From Prevotella sp. UBA7764 (GTDB lineage: Bacteria; Bacteroidota; Bacteroidia; Bacteroidales; Bacteroidaceae): a DNA stretch of 47,289 nt. Made by a program: the position numbers and the translations under genes. The notes beneath the pieces are model-generated. The model was not told where the DNA came from, ran no database searches, and saw nothing but the letters and a program-made list of their open reading frames with translations. The stretch lies in the NCBI GenBank assembly GCA_002481295.1, contig DLDU01000023.1, positions 1 to 47,289 on the forward strand, written 5' to 3'. Each line of letters begins with the position of its first letter. Within the stretch, counting starts at the first letter, position 1. Shown in pieces: positions 1 through 9,134 of the stretch.

Positions 1-32
1 TTACTTTTTAAAGTGGGCTCAATAATCAGACT

Positions 33-1691
33 ATGAAAATCAAATCTCGTATTTGCGGCATCACCGTGGCAGCACTTGCTATGTGCGCTACACAGGGTGA
101 GGCTTGTACTAATTTTATTGTAGGAAAGAAAGCATCTGTCGATGGCTCTGTCATCTGCAGCTACAATGCCGACGACTACGGCATGTTCATAGGATTGGCG
201 CATTATGCTGCCGGGACACATAAAAAGGGAGAGATGCGCGACATCGTAGATTGGGACACGCATAAATATATTGGTAAGATTCCTGAGGCTCCCGTCACCT
301 ATAATGTCATTGGCAACATCAATGAGTTTCAAGTAACCATTGGCGAGACTACCTATGGCGGCCGTGAGGAGATGGTCAATCCCGATGGAGGCATTGACTA
401 TGGCTCGCTGATCTATCTCGGCTTGCAACGCTCTCGGACCGCGCGCGAAGCCATCAAGGTGATGACAACGCTGGCTCAAACCTATGGCTACTGCTCCGAA
501 GGTGAGACATTCACCATCTGCGACCCTAACGAAGCATGGATCATGGAAATGCAGGGCAAAGGAAAAGGAGAGAAGGGCGTCGTTTGGGTGGCACAGCGTA
601 TTCCCGACGATGCTATCTGTGGCCATGCCAATCAAAGTCGCATTGGTAAGTTCAACATGAAGGACAAAAACAATGTGATGTATGCCAAAGACGTTGTCGC
701 CTTCGCCCGTAAAAAAGGATGGTTCAAGGGTAAAGATGCAGACTTCAACTGGAAGATGACTTACGCTAAGCCTGACTTCAGTGGCCGCCGCATCTGCGAT
801 GCCCGCGTTTGGTCGTTCTTCAACCGCTATGCCAAGGGCATGGACAAATATCTGCCTTGGGCTCTTGGCAAAGACTCCACAGCTGAGGATATGCCCTTGT
901 GGGTGAAACCAGCTCGAAAGCTGAGTGTACAAGATGTGCAGGTGGCTATGCGTGACCATTACGAGGGGACGCCGATGGCTATTGACTCTACTGACATTGG
1001 TGGAGGTATTTGGCAGATGCCTTATCGCCCTACACCTCTTTTCTATGAGGTGAACGGAAAGAAATACTTTAACGAGCGACCGACAAGCACGCAGCAGACT
1101 GGCTTCACTTTCGTCGCTCAGATGCGTGCATGGCTTCCCCGTAAAGTGGGTGGCGTGCTGTGGTTTGGCAACGATGATGGCAATATGGTGGCTTACACCC
1201 CGATCTATTGCGGAAATACTGTGCAACCCGAATGTTACAACACACCGGGTGCCGATGCGCTTACCTTCTCTATGAAGAATGCATATTGGGTCTGCAACTG
1301 GGTGAGCAATATGGTCTACCCTCGTTATTCTCTGATGTTCCCAAGTCTGAAGGCTGTACGCGACTCTTTGGAGCAGAGCTATTTTGCCCATCAGAAAGAG
1401 GTTGAGGACAAAGCTGTGGCAATGGCCGCTACCAACGAAGATGCTGCCGCACGTTATCTCAACGACTATAGCAACACAGTGGCTCAGCAGATGCTGGCCC
1501 GATGGAAACAGCTTGCTTTCTATCTGATTGTGAAATACAATGATATGACGGTGAAGCCGGAGAAAGACGGCAAGTTCCTGCGTACGCCGGAAGGCATCGG
1601 AGTAGCTGTGAAGCGTCCCGGCTATCCTGAAACTTATCGGGAGCAGATTGTCAAGCAAACTGGCGACCGTTATGAAGTCCCCGCTAAGTAG
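33..1691 (+). CDS. Secreted C69-family dipeptidase (Ntn hydrolase)
   Basis: The 552-residue product starts with a hydrophobic signal peptide (about residues 1-24) ending in QGEA, directly followed by C25 in the context CTNFIVGKKAS. In peptidase family C69 the N-terminal Cys released by processing is the nucleophile, so here signal cleavage itself would expose the catalytic residue. Further family features are the DGSVICSYNADD stretch and the ETTYGGREE region around residues 105-112. Length is typical of the family (about 470-560). Its likely job is cleavage of short peptides in the periplasm. It stands alone on the plus strand and ends at the hairpin at 1752-1801, convergent with the pentose operon. 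Substrate cannot be read from sequence. Confidence 0.88.
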   Translation: MKIKSRICGITVAALAMCATQGEACTNFIVGKKASVDGSVICSYNADDYGMFIGLAHYAAGTHKKGEMRDIVDWDTHKYIGKIPEAPVTYNVIGNINEFQVTIGETTYGGREEMVNPDGGIDYGSLIYLGLQRSRTAREAIKVMTTLAQTYGYCSEGETFTICDPNEAWIMEMQGKGKGEKGVVWVAQRIPDDAICGHANQSRIGKFNMKDKNNVMYAKDVVAFARKKGWFKGKDADFNWKMTYAKPDFSGRRICDARVWSFFNRYAKGMDKYLPWALGKDSTAEDMPLWVKPARKLSVQDVQVAMRDHYEGTPMAIDSTDIGGGIWQMPYRPTPLFYEVNGKKYFNERPTSTQQTGFTFVAQMRAWLPRKVGGVLWFGNDDGNMVAYTPIYCGNTVQPECYNTPGADALTFSMKNAYWVCNWVSNMVYPRYSLMFPSLKAVRDSLEQSYFAHQKEVEDKAVAMAATNEDAAARYLNDYSNTVAQQMLARWKQLAFYLIVKYNDMTVKPEKDGKFLRTPEGIGVAVKRPGYPETYREQIVKQTGDRYEVPAK

Positions 1692-1751
1692 CCAAGAAGA
1701 TCTTCTAAGTAACAGACAAATTTTATAGAGCGTCTGTTCTTACATAAAGAT

Positions 1752-1801
1752 AAACGTCTGAGATGATTCCTTGATAAGGAAATATCTCAGACGTTTTTTT
1801 T
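1752..1801 (+). terminator. Long hairpin terminator between convergent genes
   Basis: AAACGTCTGAGAT (1752-1764) is perfectly complementary to ATCTCAGACGTTT (1784-1796). The loop contains a second short stem, TTCCTT (1767-1772) with AAGGAA (1776-1781). On the plus strand it runs into eight T (1794-1801), so it ends the C69 peptidase transcript. It may also stop the minus-strand operon, though the minus-strand U tract is poor. Confidence 0.85.
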
Positions 1802-1859
1802 GTTGGGTTGTTATGTGTTGTTACAACTCAAAGTTTTCTTTGACAATTGAAGTTCTTAA

Positions 1860-2309
1860 TTATTTCTCAGGAGTCAAAGGAATCTTATTGACGCGGCGCT
1901 CGTGGCGGCCTCCTTCAAATTCTGTAGAAAAGAACTCGTCCATGATTTTCTTTGCCATGTCATTGTCGATGAAACGGCCGGGCATGACAAGGACATTTGC
2001 ATTGTTGTGCTGGCGGATCAGGTGAGCCACTTCAGGAATCCAGCAAAGTCCGGCGCGAATGCCCTGATGCTTGTTGAGCGTCATGGCAATGCCTTCACCG
2101 GAGCCACAGATGCCGATGCCCGGATAGACTTCGCCAGACTCTATGCCTTGTGCAAGCGCATGGCCAAAGTCGGGGTAGTCGCAACTCTCCTCGGTGAAAG
2201 TACCATAGTCTTTATAAGGAATGTTGCGCTCATCAAGATATTTCTTGACGTACTGCTTCAAGGCAAAGCCGGCATGATCACTTGCCAGTCCTACTGTTTT
2301 AATTTCCAT
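1860..2309 (-). CDS. rpiB: Ribose-5-phosphate isomerase B
   Basis: This 149-residue protein of the RpiB/LacA family interconverts ribose 5-phosphate and ribulose 5-phosphate in the cytosol. Family hallmarks are the N-terminal GLASDHAGFALK, the central GICGSGEGIAM with the catalytic-type Cys, and RQHNNANVL with the conserved His/Asn, followed by the anion-binding FEGGRHERRV near the C-terminus. Length equals the usual 145-150. It is the last gene of the minus-strand pentose operon, 101 bp after tkt and separated from it by a hairpin (2359-2383). Together with transketolase it feeds arabinose-derived pentose phosphate into the non-oxidative pentose phosphate pathway. Confidence 0.93.
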   Translation of the reverse strand: MEIKTVGLASDHAGFALKQYVKKYLDERNIPYKDYGTFTEESCDYPDFGHALAQGIESGEVYPGIGICGSGEGIAMTLNKHQGIRAGLCWIPEVAHLIRQHNNANVLVMPGRFIDNDMAKKIMDEFFSTEFEGGRHERRVNKIPLTPEK

Positions 2310-2358
2310 CTCGCGTGTTTTTTATCATTTAGAATTAACGAGTATATAACGTCAGATG

Positions 2359-2383
2359 AGCAATGGTATTGTCTACCATTGCT
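2359..2383. other. Intercistronic hairpin between tkt and rpiB
   Basis: AGCAATGGTA (2359-2368) pairs perfectly with TACCATTGCT (2374-2383) around a 5-nt loop, and imperfectly further out. In the operon direction (minus) no T run follows, so it does not look like a simple terminator. It could stabilise the upstream tkt mRNA end or lower rpiB expression. Function is inference. Confidence 0.6.
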
Positions 2384-2410
2384 TATCTTTTATTTATATA
2401 CAGCAGTTCA

Positions 2411-4435
2411 TTACTTGTCCAAGAAAGCTTTCACCTGCTTGTAGACATTCTCACCGGTATATCCGAGCTTCTCATCAAGTACCTTGTAGGGTGCAGAGAA
2501 GCCGAAACTCTTCATGCCATAGATACGGCTGTTGGGGCCGATACCTACTAAGCCTTCGAGTGTGACAGGCAGTCCAGCTGTCATACCAAACTTCTTGACG
2601 TCGTAGGGGAGAACGCTCTCCTGATACTCTTTAGACTGACGACGGAAGAGGCCTTCAGAAGGAGCACTGACCACACGTACCTTGATGCCGTCAGCACGAA
2701 GAGCAGCACAGCCTGCTTCAAGCGTGGAAACCTCGGAACCGCTGGCAACGAGGATGACATCAGGATTCTCGTCTGAGCCTGCAACGATATAGGCACCCTT
2801 GCGAGCCTGCTGATAATCATTGCCCTCAGGCAGTTTCGCGATACCCTGACGGGAGAAAATCAGTGCTGTCGGAGTGTCCATGTTCTCCATTGCCATCTCC
2901 CAGCAAACGGTAGTCTCATCAGCATCGGCGGGGCGGAACACACGCACGCTGTCTTGTCCCTTATGATTTTGCAGTTTCTCCATCAAGCGGATCTGAGCTT
3001 CCTGCTCGACGGGCTCATGAGTAGGTCCATCCTCACCGACACGGAAAGCATCGTGAGTCCAGATGAACTTCACAGGTACGCCCATCAGTGCTGCCAAACG
3101 AACAGCTGGCTTCATGTAGTCAGAGAATACGAAGAAGGTACCGCAAGCAGCGATGACACCGCCATGGAGCATCATACCAATGCACATATCGGCCATCGTC
3201 AACTCTGCCACACCAGCCTGGAAGAAGGCACCAGAGAAGTCGCCTTTCTTCAGCGAGTGGGTCTGCTTCAAGAAGCCGTCAGTCTTGTCAGAGTTTGACA
3301 AGTCGGCAGAAGCACAGATCATATTAGGTACTTGCTTAGCAAGCTCTGCCAAGCAAGCAGAAGATGCGGCACGTGTCGCGGAACCTTCCTTTTGCTGTAC
3401 CTTGCTCCAGTCAATCTTCGGAGCCTTGCCGGAGAACCATGTGTCCATCAAGGCTTTCTTTTCAGGATTGGCCTTTGCCCACTCTGCTTCTTCTACGCGG
3501 CGTGCTGCTACGATCTTCTTTAACTCCTCACGACGGTCGGCATAGAGCTTCTTTACATCATCAAAGATGACAAAAGGATTCTCGGGATCACCGCCTAAGT
3601 GCTTGATCGTGTTGATGTAAGCGCCATCGCCTAAAGGAGCGCCGTGGGTCTTCACGTTGTGCTCATAGCTTGTGCCGTCAGCTTTCACGGCGCCACGCCC
3701 CATGATTGTCTTGCCAATGATGAGTGTAGGACGCTCTTTCTCTGTCTGGGCTGCGTCCAATGCTTTGCGGATCTCTGCGACATCGTTACCATTGATCTCG
3801 ATGACATTCCAATTCCATGCACGGTATTTGGCTGCGGTGTCCTCGCTCATGACATCTTTGGTCTCTGTAGACAGCTGGATATCGTTGGAGTCATAGAACA
3901 TGATGAGATTGTTGAGACCTAATGTGCCGGCAATTCGGCCTACACCTTGTGAGATCTCCTCCTCAACGGCACCGTCGGAGATATAGCAATAGATATGGTG
4001 TTGCATCATCACGCTGTCCAGACGGGCTTCGAGAAATTTCTCGGCAACGGCGGAGCCTGCTGCGATAGCATGGCCTTGGCCCAAAGGACCGGAGGAATTC
4101 TCAATGCCATGCATCACATCGAGTTCGGGGTGACCCGGGCAGGGGGAGCCCCACTGACGGAACTGCTTGATGTCTTCGAGTGAGAATTTGCCCTGGAGCG
4201 TCAGTGCGCTATAGAGCATAGGGCTCATATGGCCAGGATCCAAATAGAAGCGGTCGCGGCCTGTCCATGTGGGATCCTCGGGATCATAGATCAAGTACTC
4301 GCTGAAAAGTACATTGATAAAGTCTGCACCACCCATAGCACCACCGGGGTGGCCAGAGTTAGCTTTTTCAACCATCGAAGCAGCCAGAATACGAATGTTG
4401 TCGGCTGCGCGATTCATCAATTCAATGTCGTTCAT
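2411..4435 (-). CDS. tkt: Transketolase
   Basis: A 674-residue full-length transketolase, which moves two-carbon units between sugar phosphates using thiamine diphosphate. Visible hallmarks: SGHPGGAMGGADF (about 28-39), the loop GPLGQGHAIAAG, the ThDP/metal segment SDGAVEEEISQGVGRIAG followed by FYDSND, and the pyrimidine-domain motif HDAFRVGEDGPTHEPVEQ containing the activating Glu and His. The first residue of the usual GDG is Ser here; I believe this is common in Bacteroidetes, so I do not treat it as inactivating. It lies 33 bp after the FGGY kinase gene, so ribulose/xylulose phosphates made by the operon are consumed by the same transcript. An ordinary housekeeping tkt elsewhere cannot be excluded. 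Confidence 0.95.
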   Translation of the reverse strand: MNDIELMNRAADNIRILAASMVEKANSGHPGGAMGGADFINVLFSEYLIYDPEDPTWTGRDRFYLDPGHMSPMLYSALTLQGKFSLEDIKQFRQWGSPCPGHPELDVMHGIENSSGPLGQGHAIAAGSAVAEKFLEARLDSVMMQHHIYCYISDGAVEEEISQGVGRIAGTLGLNNLIMFYDSNDIQLSTETKDVMSEDTAAKYRAWNWNVIEINGNDVAEIRKALDAAQTEKERPTLIIGKTIMGRGAVKADGTSYEHNVKTHGAPLGDGAYINTIKHLGGDPENPFVIFDDVKKLYADRREELKKIVAARRVEEAEWAKANPEKKALMDTWFSGKAPKIDWSKVQQKEGSATRAASSACLAELAKQVPNMICASADLSNSDKTDGFLKQTHSLKKGDFSGAFFQAGVAELTMADMCIGMMLHGGVIAACGTFFVFSDYMKPAVRLAALMGVPVKFIWTHDAFRVGEDGPTHEPVEQEAQIRLMEKLQNHKGQDSVRVFRPADADETTVCWEMAMENMDTPTALIFSRQGIAKLPEGNDYQQARKGAYIVAGSDENPDVILVASGSEVSTLEAGCAALRADGIKVRVVSAPSEGLFRRQSKEYQESVLPYDVKKFGMTAGLPVTLEGLVGIGPNSRIYGMKSFGFSAPYKVLDEKLGYTGENVYKQVKAFLDK

Positions 4436-4468
4436 AATATAATATAGTAAGTGATAAGATCTTGTTTT

Positions 4469-6067
4469 CTATTTTGCTGCCTTATACTTGACAGCTGCTT
4501 TTTCTATTTCAAGTCCTTGCTTGTAAGCTTTGATATACGCGTCGAATCCTGCCACATCCTCAGGTGTTGGGCTGATCTCTGTACCCGTGTTGCCGGCGAA
4601 GACGCGCTCATCAAGGAAGTCGGGCAGACTCTGACCTTGCTGGCGGTGGATGCAATAAGAGGCCAACAGTGCTATGCCCCAAGCACCTCCCTCACCGGCA
4701 GTCTCCATGACAGAGATCGGCGAGTTGAGAGCTGCTGCTAAAATGCGCTGGCCTACGCCTTTCGTGGTGAAATAACCGCCATGGCCTGTGATGCGGTCTA
4801 CTGTGATCTTTTCATCTTTAAACAAAATGTCGTTGCCAATCTTCAGCACACCGACAGCGGCATAGAGTTGTGTGCGCATGAAGTTGGCAAGTGTAAACTT
4901 GTCGTTGGCGGCACGCACAAAGAGTGGACGGCCGTCAGCAAGTCCTGCAACGGGCTCCCCTGATACATAGTTGTAGGAGAGCAGACCACCACAGTCAGCG
5001 TCGCCTTCAAGTGCTACGTTGAACAGACGGGTGTAGAGCTCATTGGTGTTTTGCTTGATGCCTAACATCTTTGCGTATTCATCGAAGATATTCACCCAAG
5101 CGTTGATCTCGGATGTGCAGTTGTTGCAATGTACCATAGCCACGGGAAGCCCGTCAGGAGTGGTGACAATGTCGATGACGGAATATGGCTTGGAAAGATT
5201 CTTCTCCAACACGATCATGGAGAAAGAGGATGTGCCGGCGGATACATTTCCTGTACGCACCTTGACAGCATTGGTGGCTGCCATACCGGTTCCAGCGTCA
5301 CCTTCCGGTGGACAGAGGGGGGTGCCTGCCTGCAGGTGACCGGAGACATCCAGGAGCTTGGCACCTTCTTCGGTGAGTGTTCCGGCATCTTCGCCAGCTA
5401 ACAACACCTTTGGCAAAATGTCAGTGAGATGCCAGGAAAGATGTTTAGGAGCAATAAGTTTTTCAAACTTCTCGATCATCGATGCATCGAATTGCTTAGT
5501 TTCCGGGTCGATAGGAATCATACCGGAAGCATCACCGATGCCAAGTACTTTCTTGCCTGTGAGCTGCCAATGGATATATCCGGCAAGTGTCGTAAGATAT
5601 TTGATACTATTGACATGGCTCTCGCCATTGAGGATAGCCTGATAAAGATGAGAGATGCTCCAGCGAAGAGGAATGTTGAAGTTGAACAGTTTGGAGAGTT
5701 CCTCAGCAGCCTGTCCTGTGTTGGTGTTGCGCCAAGTACGGAAAGGTACGAGGATCTTGTCGTCCTCACCAAAGGGCATGTAGCCATGCATCATAGCGCT
5801 AATGCCAATGGCAGCGAGCCTTGTGATCTCTATGCCATATTGCTCTTTGACATTTTGGCGAAGAGAGGCATAGCAGTCTTGAAGTCCTTCCCAAATAGCC
5901 TGAATGCTATACGTCCAAAGTCCGTCGACAAGTTGGTTCTCCCACGTGTGACTGCCTTGTGCGATTGGCTTGTTCTCCTCGTCAATCAGCACAGCCTTGA
6001 TGCGTGTGGATCCGAATTCGATACCTAGGACGGCACGACCGGATTCTATGATTGTTTGAGCGTTCAT
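4469..6067 (-). CDS. araB: FGGY carbohydrate kinase, probable L-ribulokinase
   Basis: A 532-residue FGGY-family sugar kinase. The N-terminal phosphate-binding segment [17 protein letters not shown] (about 13-29), the central [12 protein letters not shown] and the C-terminal GHGGYF and [16 protein letters not shown]-binding motifs are all present. Sequence alone reads as a XylB-like member rather than the classical E. coli AraB. Position between araA and tkt in an operon with AraR and AraD argues that it phosphorylates L-ribulose, the product of AraA. Known Bacteroides arabinose loci use such a non-classical ribulokinase. Xylulokinase activity remains the alternative; the gene symbol rests on context. 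The gap to araA is 68 bp and to tkt 33 bp. Confidence 0.75.
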   Translation of the reverse strand: MNAQTIIESGRAVLGIEFGSTRIKAVLIDEENKPIAQGSHTWENQLVDGLWTYSIQAIWEGLQDCYASLRQNVKEQYGIEITRLAAIGISAMMHGYMPFGEDDKILVPFRTWRNTNTGQAAEELSKLFNFNIPLRWSISHLYQAILNGESHVNSIKYLTTLAGYIHWQLTGKKVLGIGDASGMIPIDPETKQFDASMIEKFEKLIAPKHLSWHLTDILPKVLLAGEDAGTLTEEGAKLLDVSGHLQAGTPLCPPEGDAGTGMAATNAVKVRTGNVSAGTSSFSMIVLEKNLSKPYSVIDIVTTPDGLPVAMVHCNNCTSEINAWVNIFDEYAKMLGIKQNTNELYTRLFNVALEGDADCGGLLSYNYVSGEPVAGLADGRPLFVRAANDKFTLANFMRTQLYAAVGVLKIGNDILFKDEKITVDRITGHGGYFTTKGVGQRILAAALNSPISVMETAGEGGAWGIALLASYCIHRQQGQSLPDFLDERVFAGNTGTEISPTPEDVAGFDAYIKAYKQGLEIEKAAVKYKAAK

Positions 6068-6135
6068 TTGTTTCTGATTAATGTCATATCCGACAATGCT
6101 CTATGACGGGCATTGCCGGAATTTATAGGTTTCAA

Positions 6136-7680
6136 TTAGCGGAGAGCCTTGTTCAGCATATAGTACATCTCGTTCCAGCGGAGTTCTTTGCGGAACTGCT
6201 CGTAGTCGGTGTCCTTGTTGATGATACAAGCCTCCATGTCAGCGATCTCAGCAAAGTCACGCCAATACTCGTCGGTCAGACCGAAACTGAAGCAGGAGTG
6301 GTGGGTTCCGCCGGCATTCATCCAGCAGCCTACACCCACCTCAAATGTGGGCTCAGGAATCCACAGAGCAGATGCTACTGGAAGCTTCGGCAGTGGCTGG
6401 CTCTTGATGAGGTTGACATCGTTGGCGATCAGGCGGAAGCGGTTGCCCATATCTACGACAGTGGCTGTGACGCCATGACCTTGCTTGGCTGTGAAGACAA
6501 GACGTGCTGTAGGAGTCTTGCGCACACCGATGCCGAGGAAGTGAACCTCCAGCCGTGGCTTCTCCTCTGCGATATCAGGATTGACCTCGAGCATGTGAGA
6601 CTCCAGGATAGAGGTGTTGTCACCATCGAAGTTGAGTGTGTAGTCCTCCAGGAATGAGGTGCCACCTTCCAAGCCTTGGCTCATGAACCATGTGGTGCGA
6701 TAGAGACAGGCGCTCTTCCAGTCACCCTCTGCGCCGAAGCCATAGCCGTCGTGCATCAGACGCTGAGAAGCCAAGCCCGGAATCTGGTCGAAGCCACGAC
6801 CGGTCTCTTCCACGTTGACATCGCCTAAGTCGTCGAAGTTGGTGGTGAAGCCCTTGGCGCCATAAGCCTTCAATACGGCACGAAGTGTCAATTCTGCCTT
6901 GGCAGAGTTCCAGATTTTCTTGTACTCGACACTCTTCTCGTCCTTCAGGGCATCTGCCACAGCATATTCCTTGAAGTAGACATCATGTACAAGGGCATCG
7001 ACATCTTCGTCTTTTACCTTGTTGAAATACTCCATGACAGTAGAGAACTGCACGTAGTCGACGTGATAGCCCAGTACCTGCTCAAAAGCAACCTTGTCAC
7101 CGTCGGTCACAGCGACGTTGTTCATCTGGTCACCGAAACGGATGATGAGGCAATCCTGAGCATCAGCAACTCCGGCGCAGACACGCTCCCAAACAGCGAT
7201 ATGCTTGAGAGTCTTCTCATCTTTCCAGTAGCCGATGACAGTCTTACGTGGCTTGCGTAGACGAGAAAGAATATGAGCAAACTCGCGGTCGCCATGAGCA
7301 CTCTGATTGAGGTTCATGAAATCCATGTCGATGGTATTCCATGGAATCTTTTCGTTGTACTGAGTATGTAAGTGGAGGAGGGGTTTGCGAAGGATCTGCA
7401 TGCCCTTGATCCACATCTTTGCGGGAGAGAAGGTGTGCATCCAGCAGATGACACCAATACATTTGTTGTCAACGTTGGCGCGGGCCATGACATCTGCCAC
7501 TTCCTTTGAGCTGTTGGCAGTACCAGCATATACAACCTTGACGGGTAGCAGGCCTGAGTTGTTCATTCCTTCTACCATCTCTTTAGAGTGTCCGTCTACT
7601 TGTTTGACAGCGTCGCCTCCGTAAAGAAGCTGTGCACCTGTGACAAACCAGATCTCGAAATCATTAAATGCTTTTTCCAT
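6136..7680 (-). CDS. araA: L-arabinose isomerase
   Basis: A 514-residue cytosolic enzyme converting L-arabinose to L-ribulose with a Mn ion. It begins FEIWFVTGAQLLYGGD, the diagnostic AraA start, and carries MHTFSPAKMWIKG, LHLHTQYNEKIPW, and the active-site region AEGDWKSACLYRT with the metal-binding Glu. EDYTLNF and the GGTHHSCFS segment near the end also match. Length equals the normal 495-515. It sits 57 bp downstream of araD and 68 bp upstream of the kinase gene in the minus-strand operon. No frame damage is seen. Confidence 0.97.
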   Translation of the reverse strand: MEKAFNDFEIWFVTGAQLLYGGDAVKQVDGHSKEMVEGMNNSGLLPVKVVYAGTANSSKEVADVMARANVDNKCIGVICWMHTFSPAKMWIKGMQILRKPLLHLHTQYNEKIPWNTIDMDFMNLNQSAHGDREFAHILSRLRKPRKTVIGYWKDEKTLKHIAVWERVCAGVADAQDCLIIRFGDQMNNVAVTDGDKVAFEQVLGYHVDYVQFSTVMEYFNKVKDEDVDALVHDVYFKEYAVADALKDEKSVEYKKIWNSAKAELTLRAVLKAYGAKGFTTNFDDLGDVNVEETGRGFDQIPGLASQRLMHDGYGFGAEGDWKSACLYRTTWFMSQGLEGGTSFLEDYTLNFDGDNTSILESHMLEVNPDIAEEKPRLEVHFLGIGVRKTPTARLVFTAKQGHGVTATVVDMGNRFRLIANDVNLIKSQPLPKLPVASALWIPEPTFEVGVGCWMNAGGTHHSCFSFGLTDEYWRDFAEIADMEACIINKDTDYEQFRKELRWNEMYYMLNKALR

Positions 7681-7737
7681 GATGATTGTTTGGTTGATAA
7701 CGTTTTTAATATAATTTGATTGTGGAAATTCTGATGA

Positions 7738-8439
7738 CTATTTTTTCTTTTTTTGTCCGTAATAAGCGTTGGGACCGTGCTTACGGGAGAAATGCTTCTC
7801 CACGAGCAATGGATTCATCTTGGTCTGTGGATTCACAGAGAAAGAGACGAAAGCCATCTTGGCAACTTGCTCAGCAACGACGGCATGATAGACAGCCTCG
7901 TCAGGATCCTTGCCCCAGGTGAAGGGGCCATGGTTCTTGACAAGAACGCCCGGAGTATGCACATAGTTGATATGGTCTTTCTTGAACTTATCTACGATCA
8001 CAACACCCGTGTTGTACTCATATTCATCCATCTGATCCTTTGTCATGTCATCTGTACATGGGATGGCATCGTGGAAATAATCAGCGTGTGTCGTACCGAT
8101 ATTGGGAATGTCGCATCCTGCCTGTGCCCAAGCCGTAGCGTAGGTGGAGTGGGTGTGTACCACACCACCGATCTCTGGGAAGTTGCGATAGAGGACGAGA
8201 TGAGTGGGAGTATCCGATGATGGATTCAGATCGCCTTCCACTACTTTTCCGGTCTGCAAGTCCACGACAACCATATCGCTGGCTTTCATGGTGTCGTAGC
8301 TGACACCGGACGGTTTGATGACAACGAGACCTTTCTCGCGGTCAATACCAGAGACATTGCCCCAGGTGAAGAGTACCAACTGATGCTTTACCAAATCGAG
8401 GTTGGCACGATATACTTTTTCTTTTAATTCTTCTAACAT
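7738..8439 (-). CDS. araD: L-ribulose-5-phosphate 4-epimerase
   Basis: A 233-residue class II aldolase-type epimerase that makes D-xylulose 5-phosphate from L-ribulose 5-phosphate. It shows [25 protein letters not shown], the zinc-binding [18 protein letters not shown] with two His, [13 protein letters not shown], and the late [18 protein letters not shown]. Length matches the 225-235 norm. It begins 5 bp after araR ends, so translation is probably coupled. The C-terminus ends in four Lys, unusual but harmless to the fold. Confidence 0.96.
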   Translation of the reverse strand: MLEELKEKVYRANLDLVKHQLVLFTWGNVSGIDREKGLVVIKPSGVSYDTMKASDMVVVDLQTGKVVEGDLNPSSDTPTHLVLYRNFPEIGGVVHTHSTYATAWAQAGCDIPNIGTTHADYFHDAIPCTDDMTKDQMDEYEYNTGVVIVDKFKKDHINYVHTPGVLVKNHGPFTWGKDPDEAVYHAVVAEQVAKMAFVSFSVNPQTKMNPLLVEKHFSRKHGPNAYYGQKKKK

Positions 8440-8444
8440 GATAG

Positions 8445-9122
8445 TTATAACTTAAATTCTGGATCTTCGTCATACGCTTTGCTGTTGAACCGATAGAGTG
8501 CAGCGCCGCGCTTGGAGGTCAGTTTGTCTATTTTGTCGGTTTTCTCAATGAAATCGATTTGTTTGATACGCTTGCGGAAGTTGCGCTTGTCGATTTCTGT
8601 GCCCAAGATGGCTTCATAGACATGCTGCAACTGTGTCAAGGTAAACAGCTCTGGCAGAAGGTTAAAGCTCAGAGGCTCTGTATTGATGTGGCGACGCAAC
8701 ATCGCCAAGGCATCCCTTACCATGATATTATGGTCGGAATAGAGCCTCGGCATGTTTTCCACCGGCACCCATTCGAGGCCGTATCGCTCACGGAGGGAAT
8801 CGTCGTAGTCCTTCACGTTGATCAGTGCGCAATAGGCTACGGAAATGACACGTTCTCCCGGATCACGGTCTATGGCTCCGAAGGCTCCTACCTGCCGCAT
8901 ATAGAGTTCTTGTAAGCCTGTGAGATCTTGCAGAACTCTCTGGGCAGCTTCGGTCAGACTTTCCTGAGGTCCGACGAAGCCGCCGTAGAGTGACCATTCG
9001 CCTCGGCCTGGATCCATCTGTCGCTTGCCGATAAGCAACTTCAGCTTGTCTTCCTCGAAACCGAAGACAATGCAGTCGACCGAGACCCAAACTTTGGAGT
9101 GTTCACTATAAAATCCTGTCAT
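8445..9122 (-). CDS. araR: Nudix-type arabinose regulator AraR
   Basis: The 225-residue protein has an N-terminal Nudix fold (about 10-140) and a C-terminal winged-helix part (about 150-215, [27 protein letters not shown]). The Nudix box is catalytically degraded: [18 protein letters not shown] keeps the Gly and first Glu, but the RExxEE core is replaced (RVLQDL), so hydrolase activity is unlikely. This is the NrtR-like architecture of the Bacteroides AraR (BT0354 type), in which the Nudix domain senses arabinose and the winged helix binds operators. Its place inside the operon, 12 bp after the symporter and 5 bp before araD, implies autoregulation. The palindrome at 12161-12175 is a candidate operator. 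Confidence 0.88.
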   Translation of the reverse strand: MTGFYSEHSKVWVSVDCIVFGFEEDKLKLLIGKRQMDPGRGEWSLYGGFVGPQESLTEAAQRVLQDLTGLQELYMRQVGAFGAIDRDPGERVISVAYCALINVKDYDDSLRERYGLEWVPVENMPRLYSDHNIMVRDALAMLRRHINTEPLSFNLLPELFTLTQLQHVYEAILGTEIDKRNFRKRIKQIDFIEKTDKIDKLTSKRGAALYRFNSKAYDEDPEFKL

Positions 9123-9134
9123 GGGTAGTGGGGA

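Noticed and set aside
4469..6067. Xylulokinase (xylB) as the name of the FGGY kinase
   Set aside because: Sequence is XylB-like, but the araA/araD/araR context favours ribulokinase; kept as an alternative only.
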